The notes beneath the pieces are model-generated. The model was not told the DNA's origin and did no database searches. It worked only from the letters and a program-made list of their open reading frames with translations. Below, piece after piece: positions 25,171 to 36,171 of a stretch of 64,000 nt of DNA. A program made the position numbers and the translations under genes. Source of the stretch: Lachnospiraceae bacterium (lineage in GTDB: Bacteria > Bacillota > Clostridia > Lachnospirales > Lachnospiraceae); contig JAGBOC010000016.1 of NCBI GenBank assembly GCA_017634065.1, positions 1 to 64,000 of the forward strand, in the 5' to 3' direction. Each line of letters starts with the position of its first letter. Positions within the stretch are counted from its first letter, which is position 1.

Positions 25171-26688
25171 TTATCCCTCGTATCCTTTTGTTTTTTTGAA
25201 GCTTGAAATGGTTCTTCCAAGAGCTTCTTCAATCTCAGGTGTAAGTTCCTTCTTCTCTCTTATATCACTAAATATCTGTGGTGCAGTATTCTCTATGTAA
25301 GCGAAAAGTTCTGATTCAAAATCAAGTATCTTATCAACAGGCACATCAAGTAAATATCTCTTTTCTGCTGCATATATTATAGTTATCTGCTTTTCTACAG
25401 GGAGTGGTTTGTATTGAGGTTGCTTCAAAATCTCACGAACTCTCTCACCTTGAGCAAGTTGTTCTCTTGTAGCCTTATCAAGGTCTGAACCAAATTGTGC
25501 AAATGATGCAAGTTCTCTAAATTGTGCAAGTTCTATTCTTATAGGTGCAGCAATTTTTTTCATAGCCTTTATCTGTGCTGAACCTCCAACACGGCTAACT
25601 GAGAGTCCTGCATTTATAGCTGGTCTAAATCCTGCATTAAACAAATCTGTCTCAAGATATATCTGTCCATCTGTTATTGATATAACATTTGTAGGAATAT
25701 ATGCTGATACATCTCCAGCCTGTGTCTCTATGATAGGAAGAGCTGTAAGTGAGCCACCTCCAAGTTTGTCATTAAGTTTTGATGCTCTCTCCAAAAGTCT
25801 ACTATGTAAATAGAATACATCACCAGGATATGCTTCTCTCCCCGGTGGCCTCTTAAGAAGAAGTGAGAGTGTTCTGTATGCTGCAGCATGTTTCGTCAAG
25901 TCATCATAAACTATAAGCACATCTTCACCTTTCTCCATCCACTCTTCACCAATAGCACATCCAGAGTATGGTGCTATATATTGAAGTGGTGCAAGGTCAG
26001 ATGCAGTTGCTACTACAACTGTTGTATAATCCATAGCACCAAAATCTTCAAGTGTCTTAACTATATTTGCGACAGTAGATGCTTTCTGTCCTATCGCAAC
26101 ATAGATACATTTCACACCCTGACCTTTTTGATTTATTATAGTATCTATTGCTATTGCAGTCTTACCAGTCTGTCTATCTCCTATTATAAGTTCTCTTTGT
26201 CCACGACCTATTGGTATCATAGCATCTATGGCTTTGATACCAGTTTGTAATGGCACCTTAACAGACTTTCTATCTATAACACCATGTGCAATTCTCTCTA
26301 TAGGACGAGTTGCAGTTGTATTAACTGGTCCCTTATTATCTACAGGTTGTCCTATAGCATTTACAACACGGCCTATCATCGCATCGCCAACTGGCACTGA
26401 CATGATTCTCTTCGTTCTCTTTACAGCATCGCCTTCTTTTATGTCATCTGCATCACCAAGAAGAACACAACCGATATTGTCTTCCTCAAGGTTAAGAATC
26501 ATACCATAGATTTCTCCTGGGAATTCAAGGAGCTCTCCTTGCATGGCATCTTTTAACCCGTGAATTCTCGCGATACCATCTGCAACTTGGAGGACTACCC
26601 CTTCTTCCTCTACACCAGTAGCGTCTTGATATTTTCCTATTTGTTCTTTTATTATAGAACTAATCTCTTCTGGTTTTAAATTAATCAT
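25171..26688 (-). CDS. atpA: ATP synthase alpha subunit
   Basis: The 505-residue non-catalytic nucleotide-binding subunit has the P-loop GDRQTGKT (about 169-176), LVSRLGG-like [11 protein letters not shown] and a C-terminal helical domain. Its ATG overlaps the atpH stop by four bases. It holds catalytic residues at the alpha-beta interface, including the arginine finger in SVSRVGG. Confidence 0.98.
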   Translation of the reverse strand: MINLKPEEISSIIKEQIGKYQDATGVEEEGVVLQVADGIARIHGLKDAMQGELLEFPGEIYGMILNLEEDNIGCVLLGDADDIKEGDAVKRTKRIMSVPVGDAMIGRVVNAIGQPVDNKGPVNTTATRPIERIAHGVIDRKSVKVPLQTGIKAIDAMIPIGRGQRELIIGDRQTGKTAIAIDTIINQKGQGVKCIYVAIGQKASTVANIVKTLEDFGAMDYTTVVVATASDLAPLQYIAPYSGCAIGEEWMEKGEDVLIVYDDLTKHAAAYRTLSLLLKRPPGREAYPGDVFYLHSRLLERASKLNDKLGGGSLTALPIIETQAGDVSAYIPTNVISITDGQIYLETDLFNAGFRPAINAGLSVSRVGGSAQIKAMKKIAAPIRIELAQFRELASFAQFGSDLDKATREQLAQGERVREILKQPQYKPLPVEKQITIIYAAEKRYLLDVPVDKILDFESELFAYIENTAPQIFSDIREKKELTPEIEEALGRTISSFKKTKGYEG

Positions 26689-27290
26689 AGTTTTAAACCC
26701 CTTAGACTCTTCGTTAAATCAAACATTTTAGTTTTATATGTTTTATCAAGTACTCTGTCATCTACTTTTATTTTCAGTCCTGCGATCAAACTCTCATCCA
26801 CTCTATAATCGACGATAATTTTTTCATAGTGAGCTGTAGCCTTCAACTTATCTTCAAGTTCCTTTTTCTTCCTATCATCAAGAGCATGTGCTGATGTCAC
26901 TACTGCCTCTCCGATATTTTTACTCTTAAGTGTCAGATGAGAAAAATGTTTAAGAATATTTACGATTTCTTTTGATCTGCCTTTCTTTATAACTATTGAT
27001 ATAAAATCCAAAATCTTTGGATCATTGCCTTTATTCAAGTCAATACTAAATAAACTCAAAACTTTTGCAAGAGGTCCCTGCCAAATCTTTTTTGTAAAAA
27101 GTTCTCTTATAAAAGTTATCTTCTCATCAGTAGAAACTTTTGGATTAGCAAGAAAGTCTTTCACATCAGCTGTGCTCTCCCACACAAAAATTATATCTTG
27201 AGCCTCTTCATACATTTTCTCAAGTTGGTTATTTTCTTTTGCGAAGTCAAATAAAGCTTCACCATAGATTTTTGACACTAACCTTGCCAT
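26685..27290 (-). CDS. atpH: ATP synthase delta subunit
   Basis: The 201-residue peripheral-stalk subunit links the b subunits to the top of F1. It shows the OSCP/delta pattern: YGEALFDFA near the N-terminus, an ITFIRELF helix and a C-terminal [19 protein letters not shown]. It overlaps atpF by 13 bases and atpA by four, giving translational coupling on both sides. Confidence 0.94.
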   Translation of the reverse strand: MARLVSKIYGEALFDFAKENNQLEKMYEEAQDIIFVWESTADVKDFLANPKVSTDEKITFIRELFTKKIWQGPLAKVLSLFSIDLNKGNDPKILDFISIVIKKGRSKEIVNILKHFSHLTLKSKNIGEAVVTSAHALDDRKKKELEDKLKATAHYEKIIVDYRVDESLIAGLKIKVDDRVLDKTYKTKMFDLTKSLRGLKL

Positions 27291-27814
27291 GCATTTGCTC
27301 CAATCTCTGATAATGCTTCTTCAAAGAGTTTGTCTTCATTTGCTGTATTTACATTCTCTTTTATAATCTTTGATGCGATAAGAGTTGAAATACTTATAAC
27401 TTGATTTTTAAGCTCGTCAACGGCTTTTGCTTTTTCTTGCTCAATCTCTTTATTTCCGCGATTTATAATATTCTGTGCTTCTGTCCTTGCATTTCCTATT
27501 ATTTCCTCGCTCATCTTCTTTGCATTCTTTCTTGCTTCTTCCAAGATATTTTCAACTTCTACTCTTGTGTCAGCAAGTTTTTTCTCATAATCTTTTTTAA
27601 GTCCATTTGCTTCTGCTTCAAGTCTTTTTGCATTTTCAATTTCATTTTTAATCTTGTCACTTCTATTCTTTAGCACTTTCTGGACTGGCTCAAAAAGAAA
27701 ATAAGACAAAGCAAAGAAAAGTATAAAGACATTTATACCTGTTATCATAGAATCAAAAATCAACTGTCCATCAAAACCAATGATTCTAAATAAGCTTTCC
27801 CCTGCTAAAAACAT
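27278..27814 (-). CDS. atpF: ATP synthase b subunit
   Basis: The 178-residue peripheral-stalk subunit has one transmembrane helix (about 21-42, with FFALSYFLFEPV) and a long charged coiled coil thereafter. It anchors delta to the a subunit. It overlaps atpH by 13 bases. Confidence 0.94.
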   Translation of the reverse strand: MFLAGESLFRIIGFDGQLIFDSMITGINVFILFFALSYFLFEPVQKVLKNRSDKIKNEIENAKRLEAEANGLKKDYEKKLADTRVEVENILEEARKNAKKMSEEIIGNARTEAQNIINRGNKEIEQEKAKAVDELKNQVISISTLIASKIIKENVNTANEDKLFEEALSEIGANAWQG

Positions 27815-27889
27815 TTACTTGCTCCTTTTTTTAATTCGTTTCCTTTTCTTCTCTTTTGTCACTATCTCGCTTTGCTAGATAGGATAATC

Positions 27890-28189
<300 letters not shown>

Positions 28190-28262
28190 TTATTAATTTT
28201 ATTATGTACTAATTATAAAAATCGTAAGTCTACCTCTAAAGTTTTTGTAAATACATTTGCCA

Positions 28263-28976
28263 TTACAACTTATCATTTACATACACCATCGTAAGCATAC
28301 AGAAGACATATGTTTGTATACATCCGCTAAATAAATCAAGATATGCATGTAAGAATGATGGCACTGCTATTCTTCCAAGAAGTGGTACCATACCATACCA
28401 AAGTCCCAACATTATAACACCTGACAAAAGGTTCGCAAAAAGACGAAGTGAGATTGATATTGGGTTTGCAAACTCTCCGATAAGATTTATTGGGAAAAGT
28501 ACTGGAAGTGGTTGAAAAAGTCCTGTGAAATGTCCCACTCCATGATTCTTAATTCCTTGGAACTGGACAATGGCAAATGTAAATACACCAAGACAAAATG
28601 TAGTTCCATAATCTGCTGTAGGTGCTCTCATACCAATGAAACCAGATAGATTGCAAGTTAGAATAAAAATAAAAATGGTGCCGATGTAATTTATAAATCT
28701 ATTTCTATTAGACCCTAAAATACTATCAGCCATCCCATTTAATGCTTCTATTGCCATCTCTATGAAGTTTTGTAAGCCTGTTGGAATCTCTTTTGCTTTT
28801 CTAAACTTTGAGCCAACTACTATACCAAAGATCAATATTATAAGAGTTATAAGCCATGAAGATATGGCAGTAGTTGTAATCCAGATATCACTACCAAGAA
28901 ACTTAAAAGGAAGTTTATACACTCCTCTTATCATAAATGATTCTGCTAATTCATTTCCTGCTAAAAATAATCCCAT
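28263..28976 (-). CDS. atpB: ATP synthase a subunit
   Basis: The 237-residue membrane stator subunit forms the ion half-channels. The essential arginine lies in the conserved SLRLFANLLSG segment (about 176-186). Five or six transmembrane helices are visible. It works with the c ring, here predicted to carry Na+. AGGAG precedes the ATG. Confidence 0.95.
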   Translation of the reverse strand: MGLFLAGNELAESFMIRGVYKLPFKFLGSDIWITTTAISSWLITLIILIFGIVVGSKFRKAKEIPTGLQNFIEMAIEALNGMADSILGSNRNRFINYIGTIFIFILTCNLSGFIGMRAPTADYGTTFCLGVFTFAIVQFQGIKNHGVGHFTGLFQPLPVLFPINLIGEFANPISISLRLFANLLSGVIMLGLWYGMVPLLGRIAVPSFLHAYLDLFSGCIQTYVFCMLTMVYVNDKL

Positions 28977-28990
28977 ATCACTCCTAAACT

Positions 28991-29431
28991 CTACTTCTGT
29001 AACTTTTTTTCTATAATAGGTGTAAGGTATGCTCCGATTTTTATACCGAGTGTAGAAAGTGCAAACATCACACCACCAATAAGTCCAAAAGTTTTTTCAT
29101 TTATTACTATAACGAGTATTATGCAAAATGCTACAAGTCTTACAGTACTCATAAGTGCTATATGCTTTTTTGCATACTTCTCATCATTTGCAGATATTGC
29201 TTTTGATAAGGATAATGCCATAGAATATAAACCTATGACACTACATACAAGACCAATCAAGATGCAAACTATATTTTTAGTTATAAAGATTATGGTCTTA
29301 CTGCTTTCCATATTTTTACTTTTACAATAAAGTAAAAATACAATTACAGATATAATTAGTAGGACTACATTATATAGTGCAGTTCCTATTATCATACTTC
29401 TTAAAGTTCTTTTCAGTTTACTGTCTAACAT
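28991..29431 (-). CDS. atpI: AtpI-like membrane protein
   Basis: This 146-residue protein has four hydrophobic helices (about 13-33, 47-70, 94-110 and 112-133). It holds the usual place ahead of atpB for the AtpI/ATP synthase subunit I family, which aids c-ring assembly and possibly Mg2+ or Na+ handling. The sequence is not strongly conserved, so the call rests on topology and position. Its ATG overlaps the stop of the small gene upstream. Confidence 0.75.
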   Translation of the reverse strand: MLDSKLKRTLRSMIIGTALYNVVLLIISVIVFLLYCKSKNMESSKTIIFITKNIVCILIGLVCSVIGLYSMALSLSKAISANDEKYAKKHIALMSTVRLVAFCIILVIVINEKTFGLIGGVMFALSTLGIKIGAYLTPIIEKKLQK

Positions 29432-29565
29432 TACTCTTCTTCATTCGCATCTTTGCCAAGTGACATTTGATTCACAAAATATGCTACATTTCCAGTCACT
29501 ATCGCTGCTATAGTTACACAAAGTATAACTACTGCGAAAAAAAACCAAAATAAAAATCCGTCCAT
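29431..29565 (-). CDS. 44-residue single-helix protein at the head of the atp operon
   Basis: I start this at the ATG at 29565, where GGAGG lies five bases upstream; the longer reading (29619) starts with a TTG inside the promoter. The protein is one transmembrane helix (about 4-29) with a charged tail. Its stop overlaps the atpI start. It could be an AtpZ-like assembly factor, but it is shorter than usual for that family. Unrecognised by sequence. Confidence 0.65.
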   Translation of the reverse strand: MDGFLFWFFFAVVILCVTIAAIVTGNVAYFVNQMSLGKDANEEE

Positions 29566-29590
29566 AGCTACCTCCAAATAGTGCCTTTTT

Positions 29591-29619
29591 ATTTTATCAA
29601 ATGCTGTAAACTTTTTCAA
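29591..29619 (-). promoter_or_regulatory. Promoter of the atp operon
   Basis: TTGAAA (complement of 29614-29619) and TAAAAT (complement of 29591-29596) are 17 bases apart, each one base from consensus. Transcription would begin about 20 bases before the ATG of the first small gene. Confidence 0.75.
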
Positions 29620-29662
29620 TACCGAAATCTACTATATTAGTCTCTTAAAATGTGAATATATC

Positions 29663-30460
29663 CTATTCGGTTTCACTCTCTTTTACAATATCTATGACTG
29701 TTTTTAGCATAAGCTGTGCATATGCAGCACAGCCATCCCCGCTTGGATGTACTCCATCTTCTATTATAAATGTCTCATCCATCCTTGCCACCTTATTCCA
29801 GTCAGCAACATAGCAATTTTCATGTGTCTCTATAAAATTAAGTAGGTCTCTATTTCTATTTCTCTCCTGTCCGACATATGGCATAACTATAGTAGGTATA
29901 ATCAGAGGTCTACCTTCAATTCCTTCATATATATGCTCAAGTACTTCCACATCTATACCCTTCATAGCATTATTGCCAAGGGAAAGTATCATTATATCTC
30001 CAACTCTTCCAAGTTCTTTCATAGCATCAAATGCTTCTATACCCTTCTCCATCTCACGACCAGAGACAGAGTCCTGGGTTAGATTTCTGAAGCATCTATT
30101 TAGATAAGTTTTAGATAAATCACTTATTGAATCTCCTATGATAGAAACTTTCACATCTTTGTATTTGAAATACTCATCCTTTGTCACATAGACAAGTTGT
30201 CCTAGTTTATGATTCAGTTCATCAATTTTGGCAAGAGTTGCTCTATACACATCACCACTTACATCTGACAAATCTATGCTTTCAGGTACAAAGGTATCTT
30301 CAGTCTCAACTACTGATTGCTCCACCTCACCTTTAGATTCATCCATCATATCACTACTTACACTACTACAAGCAAAACAAAAAAGTATTAGGATATAACT
30401 CATTATCACTAAAAAATATCTTATCATCTTATTTAATTCTTTTTTATAAAAATCTTTCAT
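29663..30460 (-). CDS. SGNH-hydrolase-like lipoprotein
   Basis: This 265-residue protein has a hydrophobic leader ending in CFACSS, a lipobox, so it is anchored outside. The SGNH/GDSL domain has GDSIS (block I), a SLGNNAM segment for the GxND block and DGVHPSGDG with the catalytic Asp-His. The order matches the hydrolase domain of the neighbouring OatA-like protein, so this looks like a duplicated secreted partner. Its substrate is unknown; cell-wall or polysaccharide ester groups are likely. Confidence 0.75.
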   Translation of the reverse strand: MKDFYKKELNKMIRYFLVIMSYILILFCFACSSVSSDMMDESKGEVEQSVVETEDTFVPESIDLSDVSGDVYRATLAKIDELNHKLGQLVYVTKDEYFKYKDVKVSIIGDSISDLSKTYLNRCFRNLTQDSVSGREMEKGIEAFDAMKELGRVGDIMILSLGNNAMKGIDVEVLEHIYEGIEGRPLIIPTIVMPYVGQERNRNRDLLNFIETHENCYVADWNKVARMDETFIIEDGVHPSGDGCAAYAQLMLKTVIDIVKESETE

Positions 30461-30489
30461 AACGACTTTGCTTCCATATATGATACAAA

Positions 30490-33141
30490 TTATTTATATG
30501 TCACTTTTAGCATTGGTCTTATGCCAAAGTCATCAGTAGTCACATAGTCACCTTTCATAACTATTTCACCACTTGCTGATACATTTAATATATGATTATC
30601 AGCATCTCCTGCTGTTCTTGACCACCAATCTGCATATCCATCTTCATTTACATATCCACCTATGCTCTTAAAATATTCTGTGCCTTCACATTTTAAATAT
30701 TTGTCGCCAAGATATTTTTTTATCTCATCATAAGATGGTAAGAACACTCTATCATACGTTACATTTGCTTCCGCTGTCTTATATTCTGGGTTCTTATGAT
30801 TTTCAAGTGCACTTAAAATTATGAACTTTGCTCCGACATTTTCAAATGCTTCACTATAAAACTCACTACCAAGCCATTTTCTTATACTACTTTTTTGCCA
30901 AATTGTACTTGCATAGACATCATTATACTTTCTTCTATCAAGAACATATTTTGATATCAAAGTTTCAGTCTTCAACTCTTCATTTTTATCTACCACTATC
31001 CATTCAATAGGCTCTTTCTTATCACTACTATTTATATAATATGATCCAAATTGCACTGTGTCGCCAACATTTTTTTCTATCTCCACAGCAAATTTCATCT
31101 TTTCGCCACTGCCATAGTATTGCCATTCATTTCCAACTTTTCTCCACTCAAGACTTTCTATAGCAGTCTTAAATATAAGCTGTGCATAGACATCAGTCCC
31201 CAAACCTTGCGGATGTGTATCATCCCCTATAAAATATTCTTTATGAGTTTTCATCGTGCTATGCCAGTCAGCAAGATGGCAATTATCATGTGTTTCGGCA
31301 AACTTACGAATAGCAGTATTTCTCTGTTGCTCCATTACGACATATGGTATCGCCACAGTCAAAATAATCATCATCCTTCCATCAAGATTGTCATATATTT
31401 CTTCAAGTACATCAACTCTTATATCACTATCAGAATTAGTTCCAAGAGCCACTACAACGACATCTCCAAGTTCACCTTTTCCCTTCATTTCATAAAAAAT
31501 AGGAAGGGCATTTCTTAACTGTCTATTACCTTCTGCATTTATCACTGCACTTGGGAAATACACAGAAAGAGACCCGCGTGAACCTTGTGTAACTGAATCT
31601 CCTATAAAAGATATCTTCATATTGCGGTATTCAAGGAACTCATCTCTAGTCAATGTGGCATCCCCACCTACAAGAGCATTTACCTTATTTATTCTATTAA
31701 ATACAGTCTGAATCTTATATGAGTTTAATTCTTCGGCGCTCAAAATAAGTTTCCCATCTTCGTCATATAAACCTTCTGTGCTTTCTTCTTTTTCTAAATC
31801 AGTCGTAAGTGAATTAGTTGCTACGATAGGTTTTGTTTCTAGAAGTCTACTTATCTCATCATCATTTTGTTCTGTGAAATATTTTAGCATCTCATCTTCA
31901 GTAGTTTCTGTAAGCCAAGTGGTATCATTTTTATCAGCGAGTTTAGGAGCATCTCCTACAATATTTTTCATTATAAAAGCACTTGCAAATACTATAAGTG
32001 TCATTGATATTATAAGCACTGATGAAAGTTTTCTATCCTTATGGTTAAAAAACAAAACTTGTATAAGTCTATATATCACTTCTGATGCGACTAAAACTAC
32101 AATTGAAATGATAATGAAAAATACTTTCATATCAATATTCGCATGTGCAAGAAATCTATTTGAAAAAACTATTATAGGATAGTGAATTAAATAAATTATA
32201 TAACTTCTATTTACGATTAAAGTAGAAAGTTTATTAAGTACATTTTTATTACTAGCATTTACATCTTCTTGCCTTTCATTTATTTCATAGTTTTCTTCAT
32301 AAGCATTTATCTCATCACTGTATAATATCACGAGTAGCGCTGATGCAAGTACAGAGTAAGTTATTATGATTCCTACCACTTGAGAATCTGAACTAAAATT
32401 AACTACCATCGCATAAATCATTATAAATAATAAAATATACTTAAGCAGTCTTAAAAGTCCTGATACTCTGCTAATTGTGCTTGAGATTTTATTAGATATG
32501 ACGGCAGATACTGCCCCAAGTAAAAAAGTAGAAAGCCTTGTGTCAATACCATAATAGATTCTTGTTAAGTTTACTCCCTTTGACACAAGATATATCGAAA
32601 TTATAATTGATAGTAGAGTTAAAAGCAAAAAAGAAATTAAATATTTATTTTCATTACTTTTTTTATAGAAAGGTGTTACTAATAAGAAAAATAAAACATA
32701 AAACTGAAACTCAAGTGATAAAGCCCAGATATGGGTGAGTGGCTTTATGCTATTCATCGCTTCAAAGTAAGACTCGTTTCTTAATATTTGTGCATAGTTA
32801 TTTACAGACAAGACACTGCTTACTGCATCTACTGGAAGTTGAATTAGAAAGTTTCTAAAATAGAAAAACATAAATGCAATAACTACTATGATAGTAAAAA
32901 GTAGGGCTGGGTAGAGTTTGAAAATCTTGTCAGTAATTTTTTTAACCGGTGAAACTTTTGATTCCTCACTATCCATACACTGTTTCATTGTGAGAAATCC
33001 TGCAAGTACAAAAAATACCACAACTCCAAGATATCCACTTGGCACAAAGTTTGGCATCAAATGATATAGAAATACTCCAAGAAGTGCCAATATTCTTAAG
33101 TAGTCAAACGACTTAATATACTTTTTATTATAACTACTCAT
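30490..33141 (-). CDS. OatA-like acyltransferase-SGNH-DUF6273 fusion
   Basis: This 883-residue protein has three parts. The N-terminus (about 1-380) is an acyltransferase-3 membrane domain of roughly ten helices with His27 in the first conserved motif. The middle (about 505-660) is an SGNH domain with GDSVTQG, ALGTNSD and DDTHPQG. The C-terminus (about 680-883) resembles DUF6273, with VQFGSYYIN, IEWIVVD and WWSRTAG segments. OatA-type proteins O-acetylate peptidoglycan or wall polymers from the cytoplasmic acyl pool. A DUF6273 tail on such a protein is unusual. It shares an operon with the SGNH lipoprotein 29 bases downstream. Confidence 0.85.
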   Translation of the reverse strand: MSSYNKKYIKSFDYLRILALLGVFLYHLMPNFVPSGYLGVVVFFVLAGFLTMKQCMDSEESKVSPVKKITDKIFKLYPALLFTIIVVIAFMFFYFRNFLIQLPVDAVSSVLSVNNYAQILRNESYFEAMNSIKPLTHIWALSLEFQFYVLFFLLVTPFYKKSNENKYLISFLLLTLLSIIISIYLVSKGVNLTRIYYGIDTRLSTFLLGAVSAVISNKISSTISRVSGLLRLLKYILLFIMIYAMVVNFSSDSQVVGIIITYSVLASALLVILYSDEINAYEENYEINERQEDVNASNKNVLNKLSTLIVNRSYIIYLIHYPIIVFSNRFLAHANIDMKVFFIIISIVVLVASEVIYRLIQVLFFNHKDRKLSSVLIISMTLIVFASAFIMKNIVGDAPKLADKNDTTWLTETTEDEMLKYFTEQNDDEISRLLETKPIVATNSLTTDLEKEESTEGLYDEDGKLILSAEELNSYKIQTVFNRINKVNALVGGDATLTRDEFLEYRNMKISFIGDSVTQGSRGSLSVYFPSAVINAEGNRQLRNALPIFYEMKGKGELGDVVVVALGTNSDSDIRVDVLEEIYDNLDGRMMIILTVAIPYVVMEQQRNTAIRKFAETHDNCHLADWHSTMKTHKEYFIGDDTHPQGLGTDVYAQLIFKTAIESLEWRKVGNEWQYYGSGEKMKFAVEIEKNVGDTVQFGSYYINSSDKKEPIEWIVVDKNEELKTETLISKYVLDRRKYNDVYASTIWQKSSIRKWLGSEFYSEAFENVGAKFIILSALENHKNPEYKTAEANVTYDRVFLPSYDEIKKYLGDKYLKCEGTEYFKSIGGYVNEDGYADWWSRTAGDADNHILNVSASGEIVMKGDYVTTDDFGIRPMLKVTYK

Positions 33142-33172
33142 TAAAATCTATTCCATTTAGTTCATTAGACAT

Positions 33173-34123
33173 TTACAACTCTGACACTGCACCGTAAAAT
33201 CCTGCCTTGTTTTTAAGTTTCGCTATCATAATTTTAGGAAACTTTTTTGTTATGAATACTTTCTCTTTAAGATGCTTCATTATGATTTTAGTGATAAATG
33301 TTCCTTCATTTGAGACACCACCACCTATAAGGATAATCTCTGGTTCATACACGAGCATTACTATAGATATAACTATACTTAAATAATTAAGTGATTTTTC
33401 AAGTGCAGCAAGTGCCTTTTTATCACCTTTTTTTGCTGGTCTTATTACATCTTTTGCCTCTTTAGCTATATTTGTATTATACATTCTATTATAGACATTT
33501 ACTATTCCTCTACCTCCTGCCACTGTCTCAAGGCAACCCACATTTCCACAATTACATTTTACTGCTTCATCTGAAAAATCAACTTTAAGATGTGAAAGTT
33601 CTCCTGCTACTCCATTTTTTCCTTCCACAAGTTTACCATCAATGATTATACCTACACCGACAGCTGTTCCAAGTGTCATAAGGCATATTGATTTATATTT
33701 TCCTTTCAGAGTTTTATTGTACTCACCAAGAGCTGCTGCATTCGCATCATTATAAACTCGGACATTTACCTTTTTGCCAAATCTTCTCTTTGTTTCTTCA
33801 ACTATATCATATTTCTTATTCCAATTAATATTTACTGCACGAAGCACCTGATTATTTACAACTGGTCCTGGAATAGCTATACCTATTCCTGCAATAGTGC
33901 TTTTCGTTACACCGTGTTTATTATTAGAACAATAATTCTCTATAGCATCAAGCATTTCTTTTGTCAATAATTTTTCAGCATCTTTTTTTCTCACCTTTGT
34001 ATCCACTGAAAAACCATCTACAAACTTTTTATTTTTATCAAAAACTCCAAACTTAATCGTTGTCCCACCTACATCAACACCGATATAAAACTTTTTTTCA
34101 TTTTCCTTTTTACCGAAAGCCAT
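33173..34123 (-). CDS. ROK-family sugar kinase (probable glucokinase)
   Basis: This 316-residue protein has the ATP motif GVDVGGTTIKFG (about 18-29) and the ROK zinc-binding sequence CNCGNVGCLET (about 189-199). ROK kinases phosphorylate glucose or N-acetyl sugars. Its place in the glycogen/maltodextrin cluster suggests glucokinase that uses glucose released from glycogen or maltodextrin. It lies between the envelope genes and the GH13 gene, with a GGAG site. Confidence 0.85.
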   Translation of the reverse strand: MAFGKKENEKKFYIGVDVGGTTIKFGVFDKNKKFVDGFSVDTKVRKKDAEKLLTKEMLDAIENYCSNNKHGVTKSTIAGIGIAIPGPVVNNQVLRAVNINWNKKYDIVEETKRRFGKKVNVRVYNDANAAALGEYNKTLKGKYKSICLMTLGTAVGVGIIIDGKLVEGKNGVAGELSHLKVDFSDEAVKCNCGNVGCLETVAGGRGIVNVYNRMYNTNIAKEAKDVIRPAKKGDKKALAALEKSLNYLSIVISIVMLVYEPEIILIGGGVSNEGTFITKIIMKHLKEKVFITKKFPKIMIAKLKNKAGFYGAVSEL

Positions 34124-34172
34124 ATTTCTTCTCCAATTATTTTTATTATAATTACTCTTTATATCTATTTCA

Positions 34173-36101
34173 TTACATTATCTTTAATACTTTATAGCCA
34201 AGAGGATTTATATCCACCACAAGTTTGTTGCCATTTATCTGTATACTCTCTCCACTAAGTAAATCTTCTGCACTTTTACCATTCATATCTATAACTATAT
34301 GTTCACCTTCATTATAGAATATACCTCTATTTACGAGAACCACTATTTTTTCATCTCCAAGTGCCCTTTCAAATGCAAAAGTGTGTGCTCCAGTATATAG
34401 GGTTCTAAAACTTCCTTCACCAAATGCCTTTGATTTTTTCCTAAGTTCCCCAAGTGCCATATAGTGAGAACAAAGTTCTGTATCTTCTCTACCCCAAGGA
34501 TATGGTTTCCTATTATATGGATCATTATAACCATATACTCCTACCTCATCTCCATAATATAGAAGTGGTGTTCCTGGAATTGTATATTGAAGTACTGATA
34601 GTGCTTTTAACCTACTAACTGCGAGAAGATACTTATCTCTACCTATAGAGTGATATTTCTTTTCGTCATCACTTACATCATTTACATCTCTTGAGTCAGA
34701 AAGTTTTGTTAAAGCTCTTACTCTATCATGACCATCGATAAGATTTAGATTTGAGTTAAAGTATTCTCTTGGATAATTTTCCATCTGCTTATAAAAGAAC
34801 TCTGAAAGTTCATAAGCTGATATTTGTCCCTCCATAAAATTGAGCGCTGACTCCATAAATGGATAATTCATTACAGATTTAAGTGATGCATTTATAAAAT
34901 ATTTTCTATTTTTATCATAAGATACTTTATTAGTTGCATCTTCCCAAACTTCGCCGATTAATATACTGTCTTTATTTACTTTGTCCATCGCCTTTCTTAC
35001 TTCTACTATGAATTCATCAGGAAGTTCATCAGCGACATCAAGCCTAAATCCTGCTATTCCCTCTCTCATCCAGTGCTTGACTACAGAGTTTAGACCTTTG
35101 CAAATGAAGTCAAGATAAGACTTTTGCATCTCATCAACTTCTGGTAGGTCAGAAACTCCCCACCAACTTTCATACTCATCTGGATAATTTATAAACTTAT
35201 ACCAATGATAATATTTTGATTTTTCACTATTATAAGCACCGATGCTATTATAGTTATTATACTTATTGAAATACAATGAGTCTGCGCCTTGATGACTAAA
35301 TACCCCATCAAGCACTATTCCTATGCCTTCTTTTTTTGCTGACTGGATTAGCGACTTAAAACTCTTTGCATCTCCCAAAAGTGAATCTATTTTCATATAG
35401 TCACCAATATCATATCGGTGATTACTTCTTGCTTCAAATATTGGATTAAGGTAAATGCAAGTGACTCCAAGTGATTTCAGATATGGAAGTTTTTCCTCTA
35501 TGCCTTTAAGTGTTCCACCATAAAACTCAAATGTCGATACATTTCCTTTCTCATCTCTTCTATACTCTGGATCTTTGTACCAATCATCTACAAAACTCTT
35601 GCCGTGATTTTTTCCTTCTATTCTTTTTAATGTGTCCTTTTTTCTTTCTTCATAATCAGAACCACGATTAAATCTATCTGGGAAAATCTGATAAACTATT
35701 CCTTCCTTAAACCAATTAGGTGTTTTGTCTTCTTTATAAACTGTTATCTGGTAACTCTTTGGACTATTGTCTATAAGTTTTCCTTCTCCACCTGATTGCA
35801 AATCATTATTTGAATAATAAAACTTCTCATCAATACTCTCAAGTATAAAATGATACCAGATGATAACTGGCTCTTTAGGAGTCGTGAACTTCGCTACATA
35901 AATAACTTCATTATTAACTTCTGATTCTTTCTCCATCTCTATGTCTGGAAGTTTATTATCATCCTGCCACATAGCAAGATGACATTTAAGACCCTTGATA
36001 TGATCTATGACTTTAAGTCTTAAAGTCATCTCCGTATTTACTTTTACTGCACCAAAAGGATGTCTATAGAACTCATCTCTTGAATTAAAATATACTCTCA
36101 T
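34173..36101 (-). CDS. GH13 alpha-amylase-family enzyme (neopullulanase/cyclomaltodextrinase type)
   Basis: This 642-residue intracellular enzyme has a beta-sandwich N-terminal domain (about 1-130, CBM34-like) followed by the GH13 barrel. The barrel starts with IVYQIFPDRF and has GFRLDVADE with the Asp nucleophile, IGEVWED with the acid/base Glu, and the third acid in DGHDRVR. It hydrolyses alpha-1,4 bonds in maltodextrins. No signal peptide is present, consistent with glycogen breakdown in the cytoplasm. AGGAG precedes the ATG. Confidence 0.88.
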   Translation of the reverse strand: MRVYFNSRDEFYRHPFGAVKVNTEMTLRLKVIDHIKGLKCHLAMWQDDNKLPDIEMEKESEVNNEVIYVAKFTTPKEPVIIWYHFILESIDEKFYYSNNDLQSGGEGKLIDNSPKSYQITVYKEDKTPNWFKEGIVYQIFPDRFNRGSDYEERKKDTLKRIEGKNHGKSFVDDWYKDPEYRRDEKGNVSTFEFYGGTLKGIEEKLPYLKSLGVTCIYLNPIFEARSNHRYDIGDYMKIDSLLGDAKSFKSLIQSAKKEGIGIVLDGVFSHQGADSLYFNKYNNYNSIGAYNSEKSKYYHWYKFINYPDEYESWWGVSDLPEVDEMQKSYLDFICKGLNSVVKHWMREGIAGFRLDVADELPDEFIVEVRKAMDKVNKDSILIGEVWEDATNKVSYDKNRKYFINASLKSVMNYPFMESALNFMEGQISAYELSEFFYKQMENYPREYFNSNLNLIDGHDRVRALTKLSDSRDVNDVSDDEKKYHSIGRDKYLLAVSRLKALSVLQYTIPGTPLLYYGDEVGVYGYNDPYNRKPYPWGREDTELCSHYMALGELRKKSKAFGEGSFRTLYTGAHTFAFERALGDEKIVVLVNRGIFYNEGEHIVIDMNGKSAEDLLSGESIQINGNKLVVDINPLGYKVLKIM

Positions 36102-36171
36102 ATCTATTCTCCTTTATAGCTTAAAAATATAAACCTCATATAACTTTTTACATCTTAAATGTTCCATAAAA

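Noticed and set aside
26521-26567. Absence of GAATTC as evidence for the EcoRI-like system.
   Set aside because: GAATTC is present at 26521 and 26562 and elsewhere, so the window is not free of sites. I did not make a full count.
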